A stretch of 64,000 bases of DNA, from positions 806,001-870,000 of the forward strand of contig CAVTXI010000004.1 of NCBI GenBank assembly GCA_963738615.1. Direction: 5' to 3'. This DNA is from CAVTWY01 sp963738615. GTDB taxonomy: Bacteria > Pseudomonadota > Gammaproteobacteria > Burkholderiales > Burkholderiaceae_C. Under the pieces are notes generated by a model. That model made no database searches, was not told the DNA's origin, and worked only from the letters and a program-made list of their open reading frames with translations. Below are positions 19,164-27,463 of this stretch, piece by piece. A program made the translations under genes and the position numbers. How positions within the stretch are numbered: the stretch's first letter is position 1; each line of letters begins with the position of its first letter.

Positions 19164-19728
19164 TCAGGCTTCCGGTTGCGCCTCGACGCCATCGAACAGT
19201 TCGTCGCGATCGAGTGCACAGCCAACGCAAGCGAGTTCGATGCGCGCGGCGCCGCTGAAATCGTGCAGCGTGAACAGACCCTCGGCGCCGCGGCGAAACA
19301 CACTGACCTCGCGTGTGTCGGGGTGCACGAGTACGTACTCGAGTAGGCTCGGCAGCCCGCGGTAGTGGCCGAACTTCACGCCGCGGTCGTAGCCCTCGGT
19401 CGAAGGCGACAGCACCTCGACGATCAGCTTGGGTGCCGTGAAGACTTGTTCGGTGCGCAGGTCGCTTGGATCGCAGGTGACGAAGACGTTGGGATAGAAG
19501 ACGTCATCCGTCGATCTGCACCTTCATCGAGTCGGCGAAAACGCGGCACGGCGTGCCGCGAAGTTGCTGCTTCAGCGACGAGGCGGCGTTGAGCAAGACG
19601 AGCCCGTGCACACGCCGCCCACCCACCATAGAGAAAACCTCGCCGCGCACGAACTCGTGCTTCTCGACCTGCGCGTTCTCCCATTCGAGAAACTCGGCCA
19701 ATCTCATCTTCGGCAGTGGGCTTCCCAT
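19164..19728 (-). pseudogene. Second Uma2-family gene, broken by a one-base insertion at about 19508
   Basis: The N-terminal half (MRLAEFLEWENAQVEKHEF, RGEVFSMVGGRRVHGL, FADSMKVQIDG) ends at a TGA caused by an extra G at 19508/19509. Deleting that base restores DDVFYPNVFVTCDPSDLRTE, then PKLIVEVLSPSTEGYDRG and YRGLPSLLEYVLVHPDT to the stop at 19164. The restored protein would be about 187 residues and closely resembles the intact Uma2 gene at 13852-14421. It may be a real lesion or an assembly error. Just downstream (19070-19163) a short unassigned reading frame encodes a piece like LIDVVRLLGDRQDIVRIL, which I cannot identify. Confidence 0.7.
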
Positions 19729-19791
19729 GGCGGCATTCCTTGCGATCGGTTTCGGCCCGCCTATCTTACGAGCCCGTTTTCACCTCGCCAA

Positions 19792-22700
19792 TCAACCCCG
19801 GTCACGCGCGATGAAGTCTCGGTACCAGTTGCCGCTGGCCTTCACCGTGCGCTGCTGCGTCGCGTAGTCGACGTGGACCATGCCGAAGCGCTTCGAGTAG
19901 CCGAGCGCCCACTCGAAGTTGTCCATCAGCGACCATGCGAAGTAGCCGCGCATGTCGACGCCGGCGGCGATGGCGCGGCCGATGGCAGCGATTTGGCCTT
20001 GCAGGTAGGCGACGCGGAAGTGGTCGTCGACGCGGCCGTCGACCACGTGGTCATCGCAGGCGCAGCCGCTTTCGGTGATGTAGATCGGTGGAAGATTCGC
20101 ATAGCGGCGCTTCATGTCGACGAGGTGTTCGGTCAGGCCTTCGTGATAGACCTCCCAACCCATCTCGGTGACGATCGCGCCCGGTGGCAAGCGCGGCTCG
20201 ACGGGCGACGTGGCGTCGGCGATGCGGCGGAAGTAGTAGTTCATGCCGAGGAAATCGATCGGCGTCGAGATCGTGGCAAGGTCACCGTCACGCACCGCGG
20301 GTGTCACGCCCAGCAGCTCTTGCGTGCGTTCGGGTAGGCGGCCGTTCAATAGTGGCTCGAGGTACAGGCGGTTGAAGAGCAGGTCGAAGCGGTCGGCTTC
20401 GCGCCGGTCGGCGTCACTCGACGTCACCGTATGCACCGGCCCCATCACGTTGACGATGCCCAGCGGCGCCTTCACGCCGTCGGCACGCAGCGCCTGCACC
20501 GCGCGGCCATGCGCCAGCAACTGGTGCAGCGACGCGTTGACCGATAGCTGCGGGTCTTGAATGCCCGGTGCATGCATGCCGGTCCAATGACCAAGGAACG
20601 CGGTGACGAAGGGTTCGTTGAACGTCGCGATGCCCTTCACGCGGTCACCCAGCCTGCCCGCGACGATGCGCGCGTAGTCGACGAAGCGGTCGGCCGTCTC
20701 GCGCTTCGCCCAACCGCCTTGGTCTTGCAGGTACTGCGGCAGGTCCCAGTGATAGAGCGTCATGAACGGTGCCAAGCCGCGCTCGAGCATGCCGTCGACC
20801 AGCTTGTCGTAGAACTCGAGCCCTTTCGGGTTGACCTTGCCGTCGGCCGTGGGCTGGATGCGCGGCCACGCAACGGAAAAGCGATAGGCGTTGAAGTTCA
20901 ACGCGCGCGCAAGGTCCAGGTCTTGCGGCCAGCGGCGGTAATGGTCACAGGCCACGCGGCCGTGGTCACCGTTGGCGACCTTGCCGGGCGTGTCGCAGAA
21001 GCGGTCCCAGATGCTCTCGCCGCGGCCGTCGGCGTCGGTTGAGCCTTCGATCTGGAACGCCGCGGTTGCAGCGCCCCAGAGGAAGCCGCGGGGGAAGGTG
21101 GTACGTTGTCCGTTCATGATTTCGGGTCCTCGAGGGGTCGAGTTGGTGACCAGATAGACGCGGCGGTCCCGCTTCGACAGCAGGTACAACTCGCCAGCCG
21201 GGCCCTGCCCGTAGCGCATGTCGACGCGGCCGGACCCGTCGTAGCCCGGCGCGAGCACCGTCACCTCGGCCAGATTCGGCACGGCGATCGCAGGCGTGGC
21301 CGCGTTGCTGTCGTGATCGAACAGCACCGACGCCTTCGAGATTGGCGCCATGCGCAGCGACGCCGTCGGCCCGCTGGTGACGGCAGCCTTCAACGACGCC
21401 AACGGCGTGACGAAGACGTTGCCGCTGAAGACGAAGTCGGTGGCGAAGTAGAGCCCGTTCAACGCAGACCCGTTCTCGACCACGTAGCCGCCGCCGATGG
21501 ATTGACCTGTGAACGTGGAACCGCGTTGCCCCTGATGCAGGAACTGCATGACCGGGTAGGTGTAGCCCAGCGTCGCGTCGTTAGCCGGCAGCGCGTCGAC
21601 GCCGCCCCACAACGTACCGAGCGCCAGATGCACCAGCGTACCTTCACGTTTGGGCCATCCGTAGTTGGCACCGGCGGTGACGATGTTGACCTCGTCGATG
21701 TTGTCGCGGCCAGCCTCGGCCACGATCAGCGTGCCGTCGGTAGCGAACGCCAGGTGGTGCGGGTTGCGGTGACCGATCGAGTAGGCCTCGGGAATCATCG
21801 TCGCGGAACCGACGAATGGGTTGCTTGCGGGCACGGTGAACGGCGCGCCCAAGGCCACCAAGGGGTTGATGCGCAAAATCTTGCCGCGCGCGTCGTTCGC
21901 CATGCCACCACCGACGGTTACCGACAGTTCGCTGCCGTCGCCGTGCGCCACATACAGAAGGCCGTAATCGGCGTCGACCGCACGAACTCCGGGGCGGAAG
22001 GTAATCTGCTTGATCGGATGGTCATACACCGGAATGCCGACGCGGAAGACTTCGCGATAGCTGGTCGGCGACGCGACCATCGTCGTCGGGTTGGCTGTCC
22101 ACTCGACCAGCACGCTGTCGCCCGCGACCGGGTTCGGCACATCGGACAAGTAGTAATGCCCAGCCGTGTTCACCGGCCGCGACTCCATCAGCGAGGTGTA
22201 GAACTTGCCGTTGGCGGCGAACTGCGGGTGGAACGCAAGCGAGCGCAGGCCCGAGTGCGCGTTGCCCGGAACGCTGCTCAACGTGCGTCCGGTGCTGGTC
22301 TGGATCGCCTGGCCCACGTCAAACCACAACGTGGCCGTTCCGCCGGTGATCTCGTAGATGCGGCCGTCGATTTCGTCGGCAACGAACAGGCGTCCCGCCA
22401 CGTGAGCCAGCACGTTCAGCCGTGGCGGCAAGCCGCTTGTCGTCAGCGGCAGCGTCGCGAACGGGCGCACGTGCAGCGCGAGGTTCGACGTATCGACAGG
22501 GACAGGCCACAACACAGTGCCGTCGGCGTCCAGCGGGGGCTTCGATGTCGGCGGTGTCACCAACGTGGGTGTGGGTGCACGCGGCCGATGGAAGCATGCC
22601 TTCACGACGCCGGGGGCCGGGTCGCCGAAAACGGCGTTGGTGCACGCGACCGTGGTAACGCCGACATACGGCTTGGTCACGCTGTTTGCGGACGTATCGC

Positions 22701-23373
22701 TAGGGCCATACAGAACGTCGTAGGCGCCGGTCGACGGCAACGTGCAGGTCGCCCATTCGTTCGCGCAGAACGTCCAACCGGTGGGCGGCGGTGGTGGTGG
22801 CGGCGGCGCGTCGTCGCGCTTGTAGTAGCAAGTTTTGACAACGCCGGGGGCCGGGTCACCGAAGACAGCATTGGTGCACGCGACCGACGCCACACCGGCG
22901 AATGCTTGGGTGACCGACGACGTCGAGGTCGCGCTCGGGCCGTACAGCACGACGTAGTTGCCCGTGGCGGAGAACGTGCACGTGGCCCACTCGGGGGCGC
23001 ACTGGATCCAATCGCCGCCGGGCGGAGGAGGTGGTGGCGGCGGCGGAGGCTCGCCATCGTCCACGGCATAGAAGCACGCTTTGACGATACCGGGTGCGGG
23101 GTCGCCGAAGACGCTGTTGGTACATGGCACCGAGGCAACGTTCGTGAAGGTCTGCGTCGTCGACTGCGTCGAACTCGCGTTGGGGCCGTACAGGACCGTG
23201 TAGTTACCGGTCGACGGCAGCGTGCAGGTTCCCCACTCATCACCGCAAGCGAACCACGCGACCTTGCTCAGGGTGGTCGCGTCAGCGCGCGCAGTGTTCT
23301 GCTGGGCGTCTTGACCCCCGCACGCGGCCAGCGACGCAACCAAAACAAACGCCATCCGAATCCGTGCTTGCAT
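19792..23373 (-). CDS. Lipoprotein PQQ-type glucose/sorbosone dehydrogenase fused in frame to GH1 beta-glucosidase
   Basis: The 1193-codon frame starts at the ATG at 23373 behind a strong GAAGGAG and carries a lipobox with Cys18 (SLAAC-GG). Then come three ~65-residue modules separated by poly-Pro linkers, each with W..C..EW.TCT.P.TG.Y.VLYGP and CTN.VFGDPAPG.VK.C. Residues about 300-740 are a glucose/sorbosone dehydrogenase propeller (HSGLRSLAFHPQF, SIGHRNPHHLAF, AGRDNIDEVN, GANYGWPKREG). From Met753 (21117) follows a complete GH1 domain: FPRGFLWGAATAAFQIEGS, acid/base Glu in TFNEP, nucleophile Glu in YITESG, and MDNFEWALGY. The GH1 start has its own GAGG. In another frame a TGA overlaps this ATG (ATGA), so two coupled genes joined by an indel are possible. 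Confidence 0.8.
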   Translation of the reverse strand: MQARIRMAFVLVASLAACGGQDAQQNTARADATTLSKVAWFACGDEWGTCTLPSTGNYTVLYGPNASSTQSTTQTFTNVASVPCTNSVFGDPAPGIVKACFYAVDDGEPPPPPPPPPPGGDWIQCAPEWATCTFSATGNYVVLYGPSATSTSSVTQAFAGVASVACTNAVFGDPAPGVVKTCYYKRDDAPPPPPPPPTGWTFCANEWATCTLPSTGAYDVLYGPSDTSANSVTKPYVGVTTVACTNAVFGDPAPGVVKACFHRPRAPTPTLVTPPTSKPPLDADGTVLWPVPVDTSNLALHVRPFATLPLTTSGLPPRLNVLAHVAGRLFVADEIDGRIYEITGGTATLWFDVGQAIQTSTGRTLSSVPGNAHSGLRSLAFHPQFAANGKFYTSLMESRPVNTAGHYYLSDVPNPVAGDSVLVEWTANPTTMVASPTSYREVFRVGIPVYDHPIKQITFRPGVRAVDADYGLLYVAHGDGSELSVTVGGGMANDARGKILRINPLVALGAPFTVPASNPFVGSATMIPEAYSIGHRNPHHLAFATDGTLIVAEAGRDNIDEVNIVTAGANYGWPKREGTLVHLALGTLWGGVDALPANDATLGYTYPVMQFLHQGQRGSTFTGQSIGGGYVVENGSALNGLYFATDFVFSGNVFVTPLASLKAAVTSGPTASLRMAPISKASVLFDHDSNAATPAIAVPNLAEVTVLAPGYDGSGRVDMRYGQGPAGELYLLSKRDRRVYLVTNSTPRGPEIMNGQRTTFPRGFLWGAATAAFQIEGSTDADGRGESIWDRFCDTPGKVANGDHGRVACDHYRRWPQDLDLARALNFNAYRFSVAWPRIQPTADGKVNPKGLEFYDKLVDGMLERGLAPFMTLYHWDLPQYLQDQGGWAKRETADRFVDYARIVAGRLGDRVKGIATFNEPFVTAFLGHWTGMHAPGIQDPQLSVNASLHQLLAHGRAVQALRADGVKAPLGIVNVMGPVHTVTSSDADRREADRFDLLFNRLYLEPLLNGRLPERTQELLGVTPAVRDGDLATISTPIDFLGMNYYFRRIADATSPVEPRLPPGAIVTEMGWEVYHEGLTEHLVDMKRRYANLPPIYITESGCACDDHVVDGRVDDHFRVAYLQGQIAAIGRAIAAGVDMRGYFAWSLMDNFEWALGYSKRFGMVHVDYATQQRTVKASGNWYRDFIARDRG

Positions 23374-23552
23374 CTCGTACTCCTTCAATGCACGACACAC
23401 GATCAGTATCAGCCGTTCCACGCCGCCCACTGCGCATTCGATCGATGGTTGCGCAAGGCCGCGTCGACAAAGCGCATGCCTTCGTGATGGAAACCATTCA
23501 AAATCGCGCTATGAATCTTCTTGTGCAAGCGGCTGGTGCTGCGGGAATCGGC

Positions 23553-24005
23553 ATGATGATCCGAACGCGATTGCCGACCGTGCGCCTGTCGGTCACGATG
23601 CTCGCAGTCATCCTCGCCGCGATGGGTGCAGCGCCCACCCACGCGCAGAAGGTGTACCAGTGCGGGAAAACCTTCAGCCAGACACCTTGCGCTGTCGACG
23701 CGGTCGAGCGCCGATTGCCGAGCGCAGGCGATGGTGACGCTGCGGGCACGGACCCGAAGCAAGACGTGTGCGCCGCCGCGGCCATACGCGCCACCGGCAC
23801 CCCCGAGCCCGAAACCGCACGCGTGCGCCCACGCCGCAAACCTTCGATGGAGACGATCGAGTTCTCAGGCCAAACGCTGCCCGCGGTCCGCGTGGACATC
23901 AACGTCAGCGCGAAGAACGAGCACGGCATGTACGCGCTGAACAAGTCGGCCACATGCTGGCTGAGCGAGGATCGGCGGCGCATCTTGAAGATGTCACCTG
24001 ACTAG
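23553..24005 (+). CDS. Exported protein with DUF4124-like start, unknown function
   Basis: I use the ATG at 23553, which gives a signal peptide (LSVTMLAVILAAMGAAPTHA) cut before QKVYQCGKTFSQTPC. The Y-x-C..-(T/S)-x-x-P-C pattern after the signal resembles DUF4124-type periplasmic proteins. The rest is basic and Pro-rich and ends with a compact domain-like tail (VRVDINVSAKNEHGMYALNK, SATCWLSEDRR). About 150 residues. Earlier in-frame starts (23364, 23511) would bury the signal. It is divergent from the dehydrogenase/GH1 gene. Function is unknown. Confidence 0.65.
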   Translation: MMIRTRLPTVRLSVTMLAVILAAMGAAPTHAQKVYQCGKTFSQTPCAVDAVERRLPSAGDGDAAGTDPKQDVCAAAAIRATGTPEPETARVRPRRKPSMETIEFSGQTLPAVRVDINVSAKNEHGMYALNKSATCWLSEDRRRILKMSPD

Positions 24006-24068
24006 AACTCGATCATCCTGGGTGCGGAGCGCTCGCATGGACCCGCCTTCCTTTGCACCCCTCGCGCA

Positions 24069-24758
24069 TCAATCGCTGAACCGTATCCGGAAGCCAAATT
24101 GTGGGTATTGCGTATCGGCGTAGTAGCCCAGCGTCGCAACGACGACCATTGCCGTACCGGCACGGAACAGAACGGAACGAAGCGGTGACAATGGATTTCC
24201 CGGCCGACATAAACCATGGCGTATCACGCTGCCAAGTCCGTTGAATTTTTCGACCGAAACATGCTGCTCGACAAACAAGCGCTTGATGCTTTTTTCGGTG
24301 AAGAAACGCAGATGAGTACGATCGAGGATGCCGGAATCCGCGTAGGGCCAATCCTTCAACACCACGGTCTTGGTCAGGGCCGTGATGTGTCGAACGTTGG
24401 GCAGTGAGCCCACCATGCAGGCATCGGGCCGCAGCTTGCGACGTATGGCAGAAAAAAACGCGTCGTGGTCCGTCATGTGTTCGATGACGTCATTGCAGAC
24501 CACCAGATCGAAGTGTCTGTCAGGCAAGCTGGCTTCGACCTGGCTATAGCAGCCGCACAGCACATGTCGGTAGTGCGAACGAGCTCTCTCAGCCGCTTCC
24601 GCGTTGGGTTCGATCCCCCACGAGTCCACCGCTTGGGTCAGGTGGCGCGCGAATCCGCCCGAAGCGCAACCAACCTCCAGCACATTCTCATAGCGCTCCG
24701 GAAGAAAAGCCGCCATGGCGATTCGGTTCGCCTCGTAATACTTCGCGCGATTGCCCAT
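24069..24758 (-). CDS. Class I SAM-dependent methyltransferase
   Basis: 229 residues. Motif I is VLEVGCASGGFARHL, with the acidic residue of motif II in GIEPNAEA; the later DLVVCNDVIEHM and ADSGILDRTHLRFFT resemble the UbiG/Methyltransf_23 group found near surface-polysaccharide genes. The C-terminal ~25 residues (GTAMVVVATLGYYADTQYP) are hydrophobic and may touch the membrane. Base composition is less GC-rich than the neighbours and the upstream ~100 bases are AT-rich with a TATAAA, which hints at acquisition by transfer. The start codon lies within a duplicated GATGGGCAAT. Acceptor substrate unknown. Confidence 0.82.
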   Translation of the reverse strand: MGNRAKYYEANRIAMAAFLPERYENVLEVGCASGGFARHLTQAVDSWGIEPNAEAAERARSHYRHVLCGCYSQVEASLPDRHFDLVVCNDVIEHMTDHDAFFSAIRRKLRPDACMVGSLPNVRHITALTKTVVLKDWPYADSGILDRTHLRFFTEKSIKRLFVEQHVSVEKFNGLGSVIRHGLCRPGNPLSPLRSVLFRAGTAMVVVATLGYYADTQYPQFGFRIRFSD

Positions 24759-24883
24759 CTATTGCCCATCGACTTCTTCCAAGCTCGCCAGGCTTGTATG
24801 TGCACCAGACGATTGCGGCCAGGATTTATATGCGTTTAACCAGTACAAAATTCTAGCAGCCGCCCAGGGGTCGAGTGCACTGG

Positions 24884-25564
24884 TCACTCCATGCCATACC
24901 GCCGCTGCAGGTCCGCCAGCGTGCGCCCGGGCTCGTCGCGAAAGCGGTCCTCGAGGATGTCGATCGACTCGAGCCGATCGAGCCTGAAGCTGCGGAAGTC
25001 TTCTCGCGTTTCACACCACGCGGCCAGCGTCCACGCGGCGCCCCAGTCGTAGCAGGCCAGCGGTCGTAGGCGCCGTTCGCTGCGCTTGTCCTTCAAGTCG
25101 AGATAAGACACACGCAGCACGCGCCGGTGGTCGATCGCCGTGCGCAGTTGTTCGATGCGCGATCGAACCGCATCGTCGCGGCCGAAGTCAAGGGCGAAGA
25201 GCGCGAGCTTCTCGGCCTGCGCGCGCGTATCGGCCGGCAGAACCGCGAGCACCTTCGACAACACGGCTTCGGCGTCGCGCGCGAGTTGCGCGTCAAGCCG
25301 CGGCCGTGCGATGCGCACGCAAGCAACCAGCGCTTGTGCTTCGTCGCGGTTGATCATCAGCGGCGGCAGGTCGAAGCCGGCGCGCATGCGGTAGCCCACA
25401 CCGGCCTCGCCTTCGATCGGCACGCCCTGATGCTGCAGATCCGCCACATCGCGGTACACCGTGCGCAATGAAACCTCGAGGCGTTGCGCGAGGAAGGCGG
25501 CCGTCGACAACCGACGGCCGCGGATCAGTTGGACGATCTGGAACAGGCGGTCGGCACGGCGCAT
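24884..25564 (-). CDS. HTH/WYL-domain transcriptional regulator (YafY type)
   Basis: 226 residues from the ATG at 25564. The N-terminal HTH_11 (RADRLFQIVQLIRGRRLSTA, then LAQRLEVSLRTVYRDVADL) is followed by a WYL domain with VLRVSYLDLKDKRSERRLRP, WTLAAWCETREDFRSFRLDR and IDILEDRF. WYL proteins bind small ligands or nucleic acid and often repress a neighbouring enzyme gene. The VOC gene lies 23 bases upstream in the same direction, so the pair is probably one transcript, a common arrangement for YafY-type regulators. Confidence 0.88.
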   Translation of the reverse strand: MRRADRLFQIVQLIRGRRLSTAAFLAQRLEVSLRTVYRDVADLQHQGVPIEGEAGVGYRMRAGFDLPPLMINRDEAQALVACVRIARPRLDAQLARDAEAVLSKVLAVLPADTRAQAEKLALFALDFGRDDAVRSRIEQLRTAIDHRRVLRVSYLDLKDKRSERRLRPLACYDWGAAWTLAAWCETREDFRSFRLDRLESIDILEDRFRDEPGRTLADLQRRYGME

Positions 25565-25587
25565 GCGCGTGAATGTACTCAGGGCGG

Positions 25588-26007
25588 TCAGCCCTGTTCG
25601 TGCAGACCCAGCCGGTTGCCCTCGCTGTCGCGCACGATCGCGAACGCGCCCATGCCTTCGGGCAAATTCACGCGCGGCGTCAGCAGCGTGGCGCCGGCTG
25701 CGGTTGCGCGCACCACCGCGGCGTCGAGTGACGGGCTCGCGTCGAGGTAGACGATGGAGCCGCTTTCGGCAGGCGGCGGCACACCGGGGCCGGTCATCAG
25801 CGCGCCGCCGACGCCGGGCTGCGCATAGGGCAACACCGCCATCGTGTGCGGCCCCATCGTCTCGCGGCGCAACGGCTTGCCGAGCACGGCTTCGTAGAAG
25901 CGCTGCGCGCGGTCGAGGTCGCGAACCGGGATCTCGAACCAGTTGAGGGCATTGCGTGCGGTGGTGGACGTGGTGGACGTGGTCGTGGTGGTGGATTGAG
26001 CAGACAT
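25588..26007 (-). CDS. VOC-superfamily protein (glyoxalase/bleomycin-resistance fold)
   Basis: 139 residues from the ATG at 26007 (GGAG upstream). After a Thr-rich N-terminal repeat (TTTTTTSTTSTT, from a short tandem DNA repeat), the core reads NWFEIPVRDLDRAQRFYEAV, then METMG-like and VLPYAQPG segments, GSIVYLDASPSLDAAV, and AFAIVRDSEGNRLGLHEQG at the end. These are two beta-alpha-beta-beta-beta units of the VOC fold, with the final Glu/His positions typical of metal ligands. Substrate unknown. It is co-transcribed with the WYL regulator. Confidence 0.88.
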   Translation of the reverse strand: MSAQSTTTTTSTTSTTARNALNWFEIPVRDLDRAQRFYEAVLGKPLRRETMGPHTMAVLPYAQPGVGGALMTGPGVPPPAESGSIVYLDASPSLDAAVVRATAAGATLLTPRVNLPEGMGAFAIVRDSEGNRLGLHEQG

Positions 26008-26164
26008 CGTTTGACTCCATCGAAGCGGGTTGAAGAAGCCGTGATGCTGCGCGGGTGCTGCTGCCAACGTGTTGTCAGCAGTGATGGCAATGGTGACGGC
26101 GAAGGTGCCATGATCGCGGCCCCCGCGCGCCACACCGCCGACACACTCACCGACCCGCCGCCCC

Positions 26165-26692
26165 ATGACCAAGAACCACCGCAAACCCCAGGTCTGCATC
26201 CTCGGCAGCGCCGAGCCCGGCTCACCCGCCTACGACCTCGCAAGCCAAGCCGGCGCATTGCTCGCGAAGCTGGGTATCACCGTCGTCAGCGGCTGCGGCA
26301 GCCCCGCGACCCGCGTCGCCGCCGAAAGCGCGCTGCGCGCCGGTGGCCTGGTGCTGAGCATCGTGCCGCCCGACGAAATGCCCCCACCCGACTGGCCCGC
26401 GACTGTCGTCGTGCCATGCGGCATGGGCGATGCGCGCAACCTGCTGATGTCGTTGTCGGGCGACGCGTGCATCGTCATCGGTGGCCGCGCGGGCACGAAG
26501 TCCGAGGTGTGCCTGGCGTGGTTGCACAAGCGGCCGCTGCTGCCGCTGGTGGGGTGCGGCGGGTGGTCGGACGAGTTGCCGTCGAACCCGCCGGACGAGC
26601 GCGGGAATTCGAAGATGTTGCCTTGGGGTTCGGTGGCGGAACTCGAGATGCGGTTGCATGAGTTGAGACTGGCCACGCAGACCGCGCAGTAG
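26165..26692 (+). CDS. SLOG/LOG-like nucleotide-binding protein (TIGR00725 type)
   Basis: 175 residues. The N-terminal KPQVCILGSAEPGSPAYDLA, the Gly-rich VVSGCGSPATRVAAESALRA and VIGGRAGTKSEVCLAWLHKR segments mark the Rossmann-like SLOG superfamily that includes LOG phosphoribohydrolases and the TIGR00725 group. VIGGRAGTKSE replaces the PGGxGTxxE motif of true LOG enzymes: the Glu remains but the first Pro is missing. It is separated by three bases from the SMUG1-type glycosylase gene, so the two are presumably one operon; this suggests a nucleotide-related role, by inference. Confidence 0.75.
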   Translation: MTKNHRKPQVCILGSAEPGSPAYDLASQAGALLAKLGITVVSGCGSPATRVAAESALRAGGLVLSIVPPDEMPPPDWPATVVVPCGMGDARNLLMSLSGDACIVIGGRAGTKSEVCLAWLHKRPLLPLVGCGGWSDELPSNPPDERGNSKMLPWGSVAELEMRLHELRLATQTAQ

Positions 26693-26695
26693 GCC

Positions 26696-27463
26696 ATGCC
26701 CTCATCCATCCCGAACCAACTGCTGACCGCGGCCCGCGACCTGTCGCAGGCGTTGGGCACCCTGCACTTCGCCCCGCCCATCGCACACGTGTATGACCCG
26801 CTGCAGTACGCGTGGGCGCCCTACGAAAACTACGTCAAGCGCTACGGCGCCAAGCGCAAACGCGTCGTGCTGTTGGGCATGAACCCGGGGCCGTTCGGGA
26901 TGATGCAGACCGGCGTGCCGTTCGGCGAAGTGGCTGCCGTGCGCGACTGGATGGGTGTGCGCGCGGATGTGCAGCGCCCGAAGCTCGAGCACCCGAAGCG
27001 CTTGATCGAAGGCTTCGATTGCGCGCGTTCCGAAGTCAGCGGGCGGCGGCTGTGGGGGTGGGCTGCGTTGCGCTTCGGCACGGCACCGGCGTTCTTCGAA
27101 GACTGGTTCGTCTTGAACTACTGCCCGCTGGTTTTTCTCGAAGAATCAGGCCGCAATTTCACGCCCGACAAACTGCCGGCCGCCGAGCGCCGCGCCGTCG
27201 CGAAGGCGTGCGACCGCCACCTGGCCGCGGCGCTGACCGCGCTGCAACCCGAGTGGGCGATCGGCGTCGGTGCGTTTGCCGAACGCTGCCTGCGCGGCGT
27301 GATCGAGAGCGACCTCGTTGATTCAACGTTTGCGCGCCGCGTGAAGGTGGCGCAGATCCTGCACCCCAGCCCGGCCAGCCCGGCGGCCAACCGCGGTTGG
27401 ACCGAAGCGGTCGACGCGACGTTGGCGGATCTGGGCGTGATCAACCCAACGCATCCGACGTAG
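26696..27463 (+). CDS. SMUG1-type uracil-DNA glycosylase (UDG family 3)
   Basis: 255 residues. The active-site motif GMNPGPFGMMQTGVPFGE is nearly identical to that of animal SMUG1, and HPSPASPAANRGW provides the second motif with the catalytic His. The conserved SGRRLWGW and NYCPLVFLEESGRN lie between. Family 3 enzymes excise uracil and oxidised pyrimidines from single- and double-stranded DNA and occur in only a minority of bacteria. The gene follows a SLOG-fold gene after three bases, and its 3' end overlaps the convergent monooxygenase gene by about 20 bases. Confidence 0.9.
   Translation: MPSSIPNQLLTAARDLSQALGTLHFAPPIAHVYDPLQYAWAPYENYVKRYGAKRKRVVLLGMNPGPFGMMQTGVPFGEVAAVRDWMGVRADVQRPKLEHPKRLIEGFDCARSEVSGRRLWGWAALRFGTAPAFFEDWFVLNYCPLVFLEESGRNFTPDKLPAAERRAVAKACDRHLAAALTALQPEWAIGVGAFAERCLRGVIESDLVDSTFARRVKVAQILHPSPASPAANRGWTEAVDATLADLGVINPTHPT

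Noticed and set aside
19070..19303. 77-codon minus-strand frame downstream of the broken Uma2 gene
   Set aside because: Mostly overlaps the Uma2 sequence in another frame; only the last 30 residues look protein-like and I cannot assign them.
21106..23487. 793-codon open frame on the plus strand opposite the dehydrogenase gene
   Set aside because: Arg/His/Val-rich antisense translation of a well-conserved gene; no motif and no ribosome site.
24600..24625. GGGTTCGATCCCCC resembling a tRNA T-arm
   Set aside because: It lies within the methyltransferase coding sequence and has no flanking cloverleaf.
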